From Leptodontidium sp. MPI-SDFR-AT-0119 (taxonomy: Eukaryota; Ascomycota; Leotiomycetes; Helotiales; Leptodontidiaceae), in NCBI GenBank assembly GCA_020726505.1, contig JAHLEZ010000013.1, forward strand, positions 496,001 to 560,000: a DNA stretch of 64,000 bases, in the 5' to 3' direction. Of this stretch, positions 10,124-21,938 are shown in pieces (position 1 is the first letter of the stretch; every line of letters begins with the position of its first letter). The position numbers and the translations under genes are program-made. A model generated the notes under the pieces. The model saw nothing but the letters and a program-made list of their open reading frames with translations. It ran no database searches and was not told where the DNA came from.

Positions 10124-12621
10124 AGGGGCTGAGGATTGCTGGCTTTGCTTTTTGTTTGTTAATGATGAGTCTGGTGAACTTGCTTGAGCGTCCTGAGCTT
10201 TGCTTGTGGGTTTGGATCAAAAATGTTGTTGAGTGGGTATGCTTGATGAGTTGAAGGTTGTTGAATTGGGCTGTTGTTTGAGTGATATCTAGATACCCAT
10301 GAGAAATCTTACTGTTATTCACCTCTACTTTTCGCTTCCACTTTTCCTGCGACGACTAAGCGGGTAAGGATGGATATCTGTGGGGGAAAAAGGGCAGGGT
10401 GAAACTCATTCTTCTTGGTTAATTATCGAGATTCCTTGATTCTCAAATTGAGAATTTGTAAATGTCCTCTCCAACTCCTTCGCGTACATCCCCATAGAGT
10501 CACTCCTTCGTTGATAGAGTGGCTAAGCTCATCAGCTACGGTACCGATAGAAGAAGCAACGCCTTGTTCCCTTCTTTTGCTTCTCGAAGGATCTCCACGT
10601 TCGAGACATCTTTCTAGCTCCCCTACTCAAAATCCAGCTTCCTAAAACGAACCTAATTCATCTTCAGAAGCGAAGATGTGCAGTTGTCTTTTCAGATGAC
10701 CCCTTTTCCAGCATAAGTAGCACAGCGAAAATGGCAAATGGCTATTGTCGACTTCTAGATATTTTTTCTTACTGTCATTCTTCATTACCATTATTGATTG
10801 CAAACCTGCTAGAAAGAGTGCCGCCAGCAGCCTGCTTTAACCTTTAATTTAATACTTTCAGAGACGGGCCTTTTCAATATTCTGCACCGGTGATGAGAAC
10901 ACACATAGCTGACGCGAAAGCCTTTTTTACTCTCAAGTCGTTTACAAATAACTCGGACCAGGCTCGACCGGATCCCATTGTCACAAATCTGGCACGCAGC
11001 CTTTTCGTCATACCGTTCAAATGTGCTTAGAGGCATGTAATATATACCTTCTCTCCCAAGGGTTCTGGACCTCCTGGTTCAAAATCTCTCCCCAGAGTGG
11101 CTTGGCTGTAGGAAGTGAACACGTTGAACTAACTACCTTATCAATCATTTCTACAGGAATCTTTGCAACATTCACTATTTCTAAAGTTCCTGATCCACCC
11201 CTTCCCCGAACTTTCCTTTTACTTCCAAGAGTAGAGTCAACTTGTCAAAGCAAGTCTCCAGTTTACCTAACGCTAAGGCAGAAACTCCTAAAGTTGCTGT
11301 TCAAACTGGCTACTTTTCACGATGGTGGACGACCTATAAGACCAGAGAATAAATGCTTTTTCCTTGCCCCACTGATAGTTTCTTCGATCATTCTATTACA
11401 ATGAAGACATTGCAGCACGCCACCGCCATCGGAGAATATCATACTTCTCGCTATGCTATGCCGTTTTAAAGAAATCTAGATTCTACACCTTGGGAATTCA
11501 AAGATATCCTAGGTATGCTGTACCATCTCTATCGTTATATTATCAAGGCCTGACTGACCATCGCTGTCAAATGTAACATTGTCGTCGAAGCGAACTCCGC
11601 CGTCAATAAATAGTACAACATGAGAAAAGGTGAATGGCTCAACTGCCGATTTGACTCTCGAGAGTATTTAGTATTTACCACCAAAAAGCATGTCCTATCA
11701 CCAATAAAAGGTCAACTTCCATAAAACCTATATATGCCCTCTCTCCCAAAGTCCAGCCCAGCTCGGCATGTTTCCCAAGACAAAATGCGCCACGTCAACC
11801 AGGACGTCTCTGGAAATTGGAATGCGCACTGCTAGGTACCGCATACATGACATTTATTGAACGACTTTTTGACGGGTTCGTGGTGGGGATTCTTCGTGTT
11901 GACTTGAGTGAATATGTGAGGACGGAGGGTTTGCATTGGATAAGAAAAATCTGGATTGGGAATGGTTGAATGGGAGTGAAGTTTTTCAGAGACGTTGAAT
12001 CGGAATAGATGAATACGGTAAGATTATTTGAATGTTCACTTTCGCTTAACGGTCAATAAGTAATATCATCTTCTATTCCGGGTTCCCAGCCTAGGCTAGA
12101 ACATTTGGATATAGTCGTGAGAGAGAGGGGAGGGAAGGGTACGAGTGGGAGAGTGTGCATAGTAGATGGATGGGTAGTGTTGACTAACCTAACGAACGAT
12201 ACAGAGGCATATGTCGTATCTGTGGGTAGTTTCCTTCTAAGTTCCCAACCCCCGACGATGCTTTCTTTATTTAGTGAGGGGGAAAGGTCTCTTTTCGGAA
12301 GTTGAAGCACTTGTAAACTTTTACTCGGGCTATAGTCGAGAGGATAACCTACGCTGCCTGCGACGAATGTGTTGAGAGAAGATAAGGGATAAACGAGATG
12401 CTACTTTGGTTATGCGGCACTTGCAGAGCTGGAAACCTGGTAAGTGAAAAAAAAAAAGACAAGTAGAGATAAAACGAGAGGGATGATAAATTGACGTAAC
12501 AACACAAATACCTTATTTGCCTGTGAATAATAGTATGTGACAACGAAGCTCGAGAGAATATGCTGTATTTTATGCGCCTTTATCTAAAAAACGCCCAAAC
12601 CATATATGATCCACCGCCAAT
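10124..12621. other. 2.5-kb gene-free, locally AT-rich interval
   Basis: Between the permease 3' end and the epsin 3' end (convergent genes). The centre (about 10.6-12.0 kb) looks AT-rich with frequent stops on all frames. No transposase or reverse-transcriptase remnant could be recognised. A relic of a mutated repeat is possible but not shown. Confidence 0.4.
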
Positions 12622-14382
12622 TCATCCCAATAGGTCATCCAAGCCATTGCCCAGCGGTTGTTGGTTCTGGGCTGGCTTTTGCGCTTGTAGAGGTGTGGAG
12701 CTGGCTGCCGGAGCGCCCCATATACCAGCACTGGCTTTCTCTTTCGCCAGCTGGCCAAGAGCAGGGCCGGATGTGGGTGTACTTGTCTTCTTGATACCTG
12801 CGCTTGCCGTCGACCAGAGAGAGCCAAAGGCATCTCCACCGGCTGGCTTTGCTCCTGCTGGAGATTTGACAGACGAGGCTCCTGATGCTGGCTTGGCCGC
12901 TTGTTGAGAGGGTGCTTGGACGGATGTGAAGTAGTTTGGCTGGGAGCCTTGGTAGGCTGTTGGTCGGGGTTGTTGAGCAACTGCTGGTGGAGAGAATGCA
13001 GAGTAATTAACTGGCGTGGGGTTGGCGCTTGATGCTGGTGAGATGGATGAGAAGCCAACAAGATCGCTCAGGTTGGCGGCTTTGGGAGCAGAGACAGGTT
13101 GGGGAGCGGCGTATTGGGTGCTAGATGTAGTAGTAGCAGTTGGTGCTGCGATAGGGAAAGATGGAGCAGGTGCTTGCGCTGAAGGGGTCGCAGATTGGAA
13201 ATCGTCGAAATCGTCATCGTCGTCTACTGCATTGGAAGCAGCTGGTGCAGCAACTGGAGCAGATGTTGGTATTGGGTCATCGAAGGAGAAAAGGTCGACC
13301 TCGGGTTCCTTCTTCTTGGGTGGTTCTGCCTTCTTAGCAGCAGGTCTTTCTGTTGTCTTTCGTCTACTCGCAGATGAAGATGAAGCCTCGGTTTGCCTCC
13401 GTCCAGGTGTAGATGTTGCTCCCTCATCGTATTCATCATATTCCTCGAATCGGTCTCGGCCACCACCTCCACCTGAAGTTCCCCGGCTCCCAGAATCCTG
13501 GAAGTCACTGGTCTGCCCTCCAAATCCACCTCCATCTCCATATACACCCCCACTGTATCCTCCGTATTCTCGACTACCGCCACCTCCTCCGCTTGACTCT
13601 TCACTGCCAAATCCTCCATATCGACTACTGCTAGACAATCCTGAGCCACCTAGTCCACCTCCGCCCTCAACACCTGTATATTTGTTTCGAGTTGCCCGGG
13701 CCTTCTTTCGCTCTGCTCGAATACGTTCGACGTCACTGAGGAGATCCGCAAGCTCCTTGGCCCGGTTACGGACATTAAGTCCTTGATCTTTGCCATTCTG
13801 GTCAATGAAGTGGAATTGCCTCAGCATCTTCAGCAATGTGAGATGGGAACGAGCATCATCAATCACACGTTCAGATCCATTCTTGATTAGGAACTCCAGA
13901 AGTTGGAGGGCTTTGTAGATTTGTCTCCATTCCTCTGCGGCCTTCTCGGTAAATCGTTTATAGATCATGGGCATGATCTCATTGAGGAGTTGGCTGGGGT
14001 ATTGGTTAGCAGAGTTTAAAAATACTAGACTTGTATACTTACTAGTTATATGTGCCATTGGCAATCTCTTGCATTAAGCTGGAACTCGCGCCCTGCCAGA
14101 AAGTTAGCATTCCATGTATGAAGTAATAGATAAACCCCCAATCATAACGAAGCGGGCAGCCCAGGCAATAGACTGAAGCACATACCCAAGGTTCATTATT
14201 CGTAGCCTCTCTGACTTTGGCTTCCATCTCGGTGTAGTTCATGACGGCTGGAAATTCCCTTGTGAGCATCCGGACAGCTGGCGGAATTCGAGGACCCTAC
14301 CATTCTGGACCTTTCGCACACCGGCCTTGAGATCGTACAACGTTAGATTGGCCGCAGCCTCCTTCAAACTGTTGAGATCCAT
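12622..14382 (-). CDS. Epsin-like clathrin adaptor (ENTH domain, Ent3-like)
   Basis: Adaptor linking phosphoinositide membranes to clathrin, probably at trans-Golgi/endosomes. Exons (minus strand) 14382-14301, 14247-14186, 14092-14043 and 13993-12622 join in phase to 521 aa. The ENTH domain covers residues about 1-150: MDLNSLKEAAANLTLYDLKA at the N-terminus, then MNYTEMEAKVREATNNEPWG, NGTYNYQLLNEIMPMIYKR, and WRQIYKALQLLEFLIKNGSERV. The rest is low-complexity Gly/Ser/Tyr-rich and then Ala/Pro/Gln-rich. It carries acidic-phenylalanine motifs of the AP-1/GGA ear-binding type (DLFSFDD, DDDFDDFQ) and a terminal LDDLLG clathrin-box-like motif. There are no clear ubiquitin-interacting motifs, which favours Ent3/Ent5-type over Ent1/2. 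A 545-bp MITE lies 52 bp upstream of the ATG, so the promoter has been displaced or replaced. Confidence 0.92.
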
Positions 14383-14434
14383 GGCTGCGATGCTAGATTT
14401 GAGTGTTGGGAGATGTTGTGAGGTTGCGCGTGGA

Positions 14435-14995
14435 AATAATTAGGCCACAGCTAAATCGCCATACGCAAATTGCTAAATCGCCATACGCTAAGGAAGCGAG
14501 CCGAAAATGAAGAGTGCATTTATCCTCACCAAAATTTCTATGAATAAGTATGTATAGTGCATAACTAGGATTATACCAGCTCATCAAAATCATCATCTGC
14601 TTCAAAGTCCGCATCCTGGGTATATACCTCAACCCCCCCAATTACCTCCCGCTGCATTAAAGTTGCAGTAAGTGTAGTAGCATCTTCAATACTATCTGTC
14701 TAGTACACTGATGATATGCCATGCATATATGCCCTCTCGCGGCGAGTGCCAGGTTCGTACAAATCCCGGTGCCTATGGTCAAATCTTCGCATTGTTTGGA
14801 ATAGCTTCATTTTTGATTCCCAGGGGTAATTACGTAATTATGAATATTTATGATTTGCATCAGTGGCCCCTGCCACGCAGTACAAATTAGTATGGGACAG
14901 CGAGTTTGATAAATGACACCCGCCAAATCAATAAAATTTTAGCGTATGGCGATTTAGCAATTTGCGTATGGCGATTTAGCTGTGGCCAATAATTA
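14435..14995. mobile_element. hAT-type MITE with 8-bp target-site duplication
   Basis: A 545-bp non-autonomous element (14443-14987). It has perfect 49-bp terminal inverted repeats (14443-14491 and 14939-14987, beginning GGCCACAGCTAAATCGCC). It is flanked by an exact 8-bp duplication AATAATTA (14435-14442 and 14988-14995). An 8-bp duplication points to the hAT superfamily. Each terminal repeat itself contains two direct copies of the 17-mer GCTAAATCGCCATACGC separated by AAATT, giving four copies in total; such subterminal repeats usually bind the transposase. The 447-bp interior encodes no recognisable protein. Perfect termini and duplication imply a recent insertion. Confidence 0.93.
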
Positions 14996-15535
14996 TTGTG
15001 TCCCCTCTGAGCGTTGTCGCTGAGCCAGATGCCAGGAGCCGACAGCGCCAAGGATGTTGAAACTCGGTGGCATGGTCACGTGATGCCAAATAGCAGAGCA
15101 AGAATGGAAATGAAAGGATTCGGGGATGGAAGCTTAAGATGGAAGAAGAGTGTTATGAAGCTGAAGGTTCTACATCTAGACCCAATATGATATTGTAGAA
15201 GACCAGTGAATTAAAAATGTAGCATCCGAGGCGAGTCCCTTCCCAAGCTAACCCCTGTCCGGCCCCTGATCTGGAGAGAAGTAAAAAATCAAAGCATCAA
15301 CACTTTCCATTTCCATTCCCACTTCCATCTCATCAACCATCGATCATTGATCTTGTACCAACACCAAACGCATCTCTTGAATCCTAGATCCGTCTTCTAA
15401 TTCATCGATTGTCCTTACCTTGTATTTTACGCCCGTCGTCCCTCTCTTTCCAAGCTCTCCCACGCAGCTAGCTTCCCAGCTCTTGTACTTGTCCATATCC
15501 AGGTACGTAGATTTCTTTAGATGCATGGAGAGCGG

Positions 15536-15568
15536 CACTGGACTGGACTGGACTGGACTGGACTGGAC
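15536..15568. repeat. GACTG pentamer tandem repeat
   Basis: About six consecutive GACTG units in the intergenic region upstream of the cyclophilin gene. No coding potential. Confidence 0.85.
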
Positions 15569-15644
15569 AGCACCTCCAGCCATCGGTGTTTGAGAAGTCG
15601 GTGACGGAGATGCATGATGCAGCGTGGATCACAGTGTCCATGTG

Positions 15645-15675
15645 GGAGAAGGAGAGGGAGAGGGAGAGGGAGAGC
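15645..15675. repeat. GAGAGG hexamer tandem repeat
   Basis: Purine-strand simple repeat of about five imperfect units of GAGAGG/GAGGGA in the cyclophilin upstream region. Confidence 0.8.
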
Positions 15676-16148
15676 GTGGTGGGTGGGAAAGTCGGTGGTT
15701 CAAGCTGTGACTTGCTTGCCTGCCTCTCTTCTCATCCTCTCTCTGTTCTCATCCCCCATGTTTGGCTGGCTGGCGGCAACGGGTGCTCCCACTTTACCCG
15801 CTGAAGTAGCTTCCCTCCAGGATGAATCACTGAAAAGTCAATGGATGGGCTTTCAACGAGCTCGCTAGCTGCCAAACAAAGCCTTCATTCATTCAGACTT
15901 CATTCACTCTTTTGCCTCCACCTTGGACAGCTCGAAAGCGGTATCCTCGGGCCAATGACCTAAACGAGGATATCGACTTTTGCAGCTTTGACAAGGGGCG
16001 GAAAAGAGAGGAGAACTGAGCAAGCAGTCGGCAGGCAGCTCTTGAAACTTCCAAGCAGGACCATGGCATCCCATGGGAAGGCAAGGGATGGCAAAGCAAG
16101 GGCTAGTCATGGCTGGCATCACTCAGTTCAATGGGATGAAGTGGGATA

Positions 16149-16173
16149 AGCATGAGCATGAGCATGAGCATGC
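16149..16173. repeat. CATGAG hexamer tandem repeat
   Basis: Four units of CATGAG about 310 bp upstream of the cyclophilin start codon. Confidence 0.8.
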
Positions 16174-16481
16174 AATGGCAGACCGTCAGCAGCCGCCGTC
16201 CCAAACCCCTCCCTCAGTCACTCTCTCTCCTCTCCTCTCCTCTCCTCCGATCCTGTCATCATCATCCCTGGCACTTTCTTTCACTCTCAATCAACACCGC
16301 CGCCCGAGGATCACTCACACAACCACTCGCAACCCACTTGCAACTGGCCACCGAACCCCCCTCCCCGACCTGCTCTGCATTCACCACCTCCAGCCAATCA
16401 TCCCGCAAGAATCGCAGGAAATGGGGTGAATTCCTCGCTAACCACATCGGCACTAGCTCCTCTCCGTCCCTTCAAGTAAAA

Positions 16482-17532
16482 ATGCCCCGCCTTCCTGCCC
16501 TTCGACCCCTCCATTTTGCTTCCTCCCCATTCGCAAAATCCTTCACCAACAATCCATCAACAACAAGATACTTCCACGCAACATCAGCAAACATGGCCAT
16601 CAAGACGTGAGTGCTCAAGCTGTATCGACTATACACCTCATCGATACTAACTTCCTCTAGTTTCTTCGACGTTACCTGGGAGGGCCCAGTCCTCGATGCT
16701 TCCGGAAAGCAGACATCGAAGGTTGCTGGTAAGTCTCAACTCCTCACCCAGTCCTCACCATTGGTCATCGACACCATCATCAACAACTTCGTACTCGGTC
16801 TGAAATGTCTACACTTGGACACGATATCTACATGCTATTGCCTCTACGGCCACATTCCAATGTTGATGTTGTTGTTGATGATGCCGTCGATGCATTACCC
16901 CACCTCATTCCCGCCTAGCAAAACATGAGCTGACATCCTCCCCCAACAGAGCAATCCGGCCGTATCAACTTCGTCCTCTACGATGACGTTGTCCCAAAGA
17001 CTGCTGAGAACTTCCGTGCTCTCTGCACCGGCGAGAAGGGTTACGGATACGCTGGCTCTTCTTTCCACCGTATTATCCCTCAATTCATGCTCCAGGGAGG
17101 TGACTTCACCCGTGGCAACGTTCGTACCTCTCCTCCCACAACAATGCACATCAGGATCTCACACATAAACAGGGCACTGGTGGCAAGTCCATCTACGGTG
17201 AGAAGTTCGCCGATGAGAACTTCCAAAAGAAGCACACCAAGCCAGGACTTCTCTCCATGGCCAACGCCGGACCAAACACGTAAGCAACGCACGCTCCCTT
17301 CCAATCCAAGACATAACAAATATAACTGACTCGTGGTGTCTACAGCAACGGCTCCCAGTTCTTCGTTACCACCGTCGTCACCAGCTGGCTCGATGGCAAG
17401 CACGTTGTCTTCGGTGAGGTCGCTGATGAGCAATCCTTGGCTGTCGTCAAGGCCCTCGAGGCTACCGGATCCGGCAGCGGAAAGGTCAACTACAACAAGA
17501 AGCCAACCATCGTCAAGTCCGGTGTCTTGTAA
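16482..17532 (+). CDS. Cyclophilin (peptidyl-prolyl isomerase), mitochondrial/cytosolic
   Basis: Cyclosporin-binding prolyl isomerase. Exons 16482-16606, 16661-16728, 16950-17119, 17173-17279 and 17346-17532 join in phase to 218 aa. Residues 1-37 are an Arg/Ser-rich, acid-free leader ([15 protein letters not shown]...) followed by Met38, where the canonical cyclophilin A begins ([13 protein letters not shown]). The short form would be 181 aa. The catalytic region is intact: [16 protein letters not shown] with the active-site Arg, NGSQFFVTT, and [13 protein letters not shown] with the Trp that confers cyclosporin sensitivity. One gene giving a mitochondrial precursor and a cytosolic form from two starts is known for the Neurospora cyclophilin, and this architecture matches. 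Intron 2 is long (221 nt) and intron 3 uses a GTTCGT donor. Confidence 0.95.
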
Positions 17533-18419
17533 ATGTGCTCTTCGGTAGTGGTGGAGGGGGCTGCGAATCATACTTGAGATATGGCTTGATGATACGATAG
17601 TGCTTCTCTTGCATGGATTTGGCAGGGTGTTGATGGGGACGAAAAGTTAATGATGAGTCTGAAATGACACTGATTTCCACACACCATTCATATTGAGTTG
17701 ATCTTGATTGTGATTGTGATTGTGATTGTTCTGAACCTTTCTTGTGACATTCGGTTTTGAGTGAGTTGATGATTCCGCTACTCGCTAAGGTCAAGGCAGC
17801 CCAGTGCTACCTCACACACTCATAACATCCCGTCATAACTGTGGTTTCTACGCAGTGCCACTTACTTCCACTCCAGTATCTACTTCCCATAACGAATTAC
17901 TAATATCAATTCAAACCCCAACAGTCATCACATACCTCAAGCACACCACTCATTTCGACTCACTCCTTCGCCAAGTATGTTATTTGGAAACCAAAACTTA
18001 GCACCACAAAGCAACCCACGTCACAGTACGACCCCATCCATACTACAATTCGTTCATTCAATATGCATTTCTTTCTCTCGAGAAGTACAGTACAGTCGAT
18101 ACAAACATACATACATGCAAATTATGCGTCCTCTGGTATCATCCACTCATTTCATTTCCCAAACTCCAAAGCCAGCCAGCCAAATAGCCCACGCGCACAC
18201 GCCCACTATCCAGCCCATCCAGCTTGCCAGCCACGCTATGCATTGTAAAAATAAATAAAAAGAGAAAGAAATCAAACAGTTGCTTTTCTTCATTTTGCCA
18301 TCCTCCCATCCGGTATTACTCCAATGCCAACCAAGCTGCTCCCAACGAATGCAGAAAGACATCTAAAGCTTGAGCTTGCTTGACTTGTTCAAGGCTCGAG
18401 ACTCAAAACTTGCTCAAGC
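17533..18419. other. Intergenic region between cyclophilin and RPC6 (convergent)
   Basis: 887 bp holding both 3' UTRs. It contains a GATTGT-type repeat (near 17705-17730). No gene recognised. Confidence 0.5.
17705..17730. repeat. GATTGT hexamer tandem repeat
   Basis: Four units of GATTGT in the cyclophilin 3' flank. Confidence 0.8.
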
Positions 18420-19673
18420 TCAAATGCTCAACCAGTCATTGAAATACTCGCAATTGCTCGGTCCCACAGGTCCACCCTCCTCACAGAGATCGAACACCGG
18501 GCACCTACCACAAGGGACCTCACTCAGGAGACTATTATGATCATCCTCATCCCTCAAACTCTTCCTCAGCGCCCTATACGACACGCCCTCGGAGCCATTA
18601 ATAACCCGATCGATGCGGTCATCGTAGCACATGATATCAAGCAGCTGCTGGATATCGTTCGCCGCCAGGGTCTGCGAGAAGATATTCGCGTTCTCCACGA
18701 AGAGGGTGAGTTCGTTGAGGGTCGGGTAGCCCTGGTATCCCGCCGGCATGGGCAGCATGTTATCGAACTTGCGCTTCTTGGCCGCCAGCTCGCTCTCGGG
18801 TTCTTCTTCTTCCTTGATTCCTCCTGATGATCGTGCACCGAGGCCTTGGTCGCGCAGGGCTTTGATCTCTTCGGTCGTCATCTTCTTGTGTACCTTTTTG
18901 GCCTGCCGGACGGGGTTGACGTTGTGCTTTGAGTTGTAGAAGGTTCGCTTCATGATGTAGTCGAAGAGGACTTTGATGACGGTGTTGATGAACTCCTCGT
19001 CTAGCTCGCCGTCTGTGAACCATGGTCCGCCGGTGGCGCGCTCGCTTGGCCGGAGAGAGGACAGGATGTACATCTTCCGCGTGGGGTGCTCGACGGACTT
19101 CATCTCCGAGATCATGTTGCGCGACTTGAGGTGCTTAATTGCGGACTGGAAGATCGAGTCGTGGAGGTTGGTTTTGATCTTGATCGTCTTGGACCAGGCG
19201 CCATCTGAGGCGGCTTCGTCGATGAGGGCGTAGACTATCTCTTGCTCTGCTGTGAGGCCGCGGTATCTGTTTGTATATTAGCCATGCCCATGTCAAGTCC
19301 GTTCTAATTCCCACTCCATTTGCAATTCCAAGTAAACTCCAATTCAAATTCCCCATTGAAAAGAAGAGGGGAGTTTTCGATTCTGCCTTCTGTAATGTAG
19401 AGAAACATACCGTTTAGCATCCTCTGCAGTTCGCAACATCCAAGCTACCCCATCCGGCGCATTTACGGTCCTGAAGTACTTCTCATCAATGAGCCGCTGC
19501 ACCACCTGCAGCAGCACATTCAAATCGTCCCCAGGGATGACATCCAGATCGGTGATATCCTGCTGGCGGAACGACATCTTAGGATCCATACCGTTCTCCT
19601 CCCAGACGGAGAAACAGCCATTGTAAACCGCATCCTTCAAGGCTGCGATGTCCGGGGCGGCAGCGGACGCCAT
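18420..19673 (-). CDS. RPC34: RNA polymerase III subunit RPC6 (RPC34/C39)
   Basis: Pol III-specific subunit of the RPC3-RPC6-RPC7 initiation subcomplex, which contacts TFIIIB and helps open promoters. Exons (minus) 19673-19411 and 19266-18420 join through the split Arg codon (AKR/YRGLT), giving 369 aa. Tandem winged-helix domains occupy the first two thirds (DITDLDVIPGDDLNVLLQVV; YRGLTAEQEIVYALID; HLKSRNMISEMKSVEHPTRK; YILSSLRPSERATGGPWFTDGE). The C-terminus carries the four cysteines of the cubane iron-sulphur cluster described for this subunit: C340-x2-C343-x5-C349-x10-C360, ending NDWLSI. All motifs are present. It is a nuclear housekeeping gene. Confidence 0.95.
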
Positions 19674-21299
19674 GATGCGCGCGGGAGTGAGGTGGCAGAT
19701 CGAGGACGGAGGTGCTATTGGGATGGGATTGACATTGAGTTGTTTGCGTGTGCTGTGAAAGCCAATTTCGGGGTGCGTAGAGGGCGTTCTGGAAGGTGTT
19801 TTGTGTGGTTGTGGTGGGGTGAAATAAATTTCGAGTTTGGTCGTCGCCGAGTCATAAAAGTTGGGGAAATTCGGTCTACGCGAGGGGCACCTCGAACGCG
19901 AGGCTGGAAGGCGGCCGCTAGGGGTGTCGTAGCCTTCTCTGCCCTGCCCCTTTGTTTTCCTTCCCCTCTCACAATTGTTTACCTCAATAATCAGTCATTC
20001 ACAGATTCGTGATTCATTTTCACATGCACAGACAATTCAATTTCTTGCTCTGGTTTCAGCTTTACTTCAAACTTGCTGGGCATTTATGCTTATGCTCTCG
20101 CTCATCATTGGCGCTGTCATATTTACTTTCTGTCTAGCTTGACAAAGTTCTCAACAGTTTGAGAGACTGAGCTGAGATGAACTGAGATGAAATGGAGATG
20201 AAATGAGATGAATCAAACTAAGACCTGCAACCTCATCTATGGCTCTACCTACGGATGGATGCCGTAGGACAGCAGCAAGGCCATCAATGCTCTCGAAGAT
20301 CTGCACTTCGATATTCAAATCTCATAGGCTGTTCACTGTCGCCATTACCGCGCTGCCAGCCTCATGTTTCCAGTGCCTTGTAGCGCGGCCCACCAACGCG
20401 CCTAACAAGTCTCCGGATGGTCTAGGTCATGGCCTCTCCCGATCTACAGCCTCTCATCTCAAACTCTATGTAAGAATAGGATCGCGGGTGTCTTGGTCGT
20501 AGCCGCAAAGCTGAAGGCCATTGTTTGGTTCTCAGTTGTCGGGTCGGTTATGAAGCGCCAGGCCAGCAAGCGACCTCCTGCTCAGGATCTATTCCCATTG
20601 GCCAGCTCAGCGGCAGTCATAACATGATCTTGCGTCAACAATTAATAGAGTCACAGCTCTCCACCATCTCATCTGTTACTCAAGATCTAGTCAATGGTCC
20701 AGACCTCTCATGTTCATGTTCATGAATACTTAAGAGGATTGAGTCCTCTTGTTTGCCCTTCCATTCTTCATTCCATTCATTCATCTCATCTCATCGCGCA
20801 CTTCCTCCTCCTACAAAAACCTGTTCTTTTTCTCCTTTTTGCTCTTTCATTATTGCATCTCCTTGAGACTGTCTCTTCTGATACAATATCATCTTGATCT
20901 TTCTTTTGCTGCTAGCTCAGCCACTTTCGCTCTATCAACATCAGTGTCCCATTCCTAACGACCAACACGGCCAAAAAGTCAACCTTCATTCCTTATATAG
21001 GCCCGATAGTCATCAACGGCATTCTCTACAAACCTTCTTCAGAGTCTCTTACTCCAAAAAATCCTCAATCACCAAAGGAAATCGACCATCCACAAGAAGT
21101 CGAACCCACACCATCACTTCATCCTCTACAACAGTCCGGATCCCCATCGAGCATCCAATCTTTCCACAAACAACATTCTCTTTCAGAAGTTCGTCCATCC
21201 ACTCAATTCCAGCCTTTTGTTCCAGCTCGAACTCGAGATTTCCACACACAAACCGACTTCCCAAATCCAATTTCCACAATCCCATACCCAACCGCCAGA
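19674..21299. other. 1.6-kb intergenic region upstream of MARVEL-like gene
   Basis: A divergent interval between RPC6 and the membrane-protein gene. It includes a degenerate GAGATGAAAT-type repeat (about 20170-20215) and a CT-rich stretch (20750-21290) that is probably the 5' UTR of the downstream gene. Long stop-poor frames there (e.g. 20894-21406) are low-complexity Ser/Thr/His-rich and are probably not translated. Confidence 0.45.
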
Positions 21300-21938
21300 A
21301 TGCCAGGACCACAATTCGGAGCTCTCGGTGCTACATTCACCGTCGTTCGGGCCTTGCAATCAGTATGCCTCATCACCATAATCGGTATGACCTCAAACTT
21401 CATTGACCAAATGGTCAAACTGGACCAAAACCCTCCTCCCGTCCTCATTGGAACCCTCAGCGTTGTAAGTACCCCCGTTCCCTCCCTTCCTCATCTCCCC
21501 CTCACCTCATGAACCATCAACTAACATACCCTCTCCTCACAGACAGTCATAACCGCACTCTACATCGTAATCTCCTACGTCCTATACTGGGACTCCATGC
21601 TCCCCTTCCTAATCTCCGCCGCACTCGACAGCGCCATCCTGATCGCCGTTATCGTCGTAGCCGTCACAGTCGGCAAGCCACTCTCCTACCTCGACTGCGC
21701 CGCTCTCTCCAACGACGGCGGAAGCACCTCCTCCTTCCTCGCCTCCGTCGGCGAGAACATGAGTAAAGTCAACTACTGGGTCTGGGCCGGCGCCTCCAAG
21801 ACGACCTGCTTCGAGCTGAAATCCATCTGGGGTCTTAGCATCGCGCTTTGTATCCTCTTTGCTTTCAGTAGTGTGGTTAGTGCGTGTCTTTGGAAGAAGT
21901 TGAAGGTTGTGGGGCCGGCGAAGGATATTGAGAACTAA
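21300..21938 (+). CDS. Four-TM MARVEL-like membrane protein
   Basis: Exons 21300-21464 and 21543-21938 join in phase 0 (GTLSV/TVITALY), giving 186 aa. Four hydrophobic helices are apparent: about residues 8-32 (ATFTVVRALQSVCLITIIG), 46-68 (VLIGTLSVTVITALYIVIS), 74-95 (LPFLISAALDSAILIAVIVV) and 150-172 (LSIALCILFAFSSVVSACLW). A long extracellular or lumenal loop lies between TM3 and TM4, with Cys residues (LDCAALS; TTCFELKS) that could form a disulphide. This topology, with Arg/Phe-rich TM1 and a cysteine-bearing loop 3, is that of the fungal MARVEL-like proteins of unknown function common in Pezizomycotina. The C-terminus (KKLKVVGPAKDIEN) is cytosolic and basic-acidic. No enzymatic motif is seen. 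The family assignment is moderate; the topology is clear. Confidence 0.8.

Larger units (their letters stand above)
14996..16481. other. Intergenic region upstream of cyclophilin with simple repeats
   Basis: No gene recognised. It contains three short tandem repeats (GACTG near 15536, GAGAGG near 15650, CATGAG near 16149). A strongly pyrimidine-rich stretch from about 16200 to 16480 is typical of highly expressed fungal gene promoters and 5' UTRs. Confidence 0.5.

Noticed and set aside
13016..13786. 256-codon plus-strand frame opposite the epsin gene
   Set aside because: Antisense shadow of the low-complexity Gly/Ser/Ala-rich region; the opposite strand has a complete ENTH protein with consistent introns.
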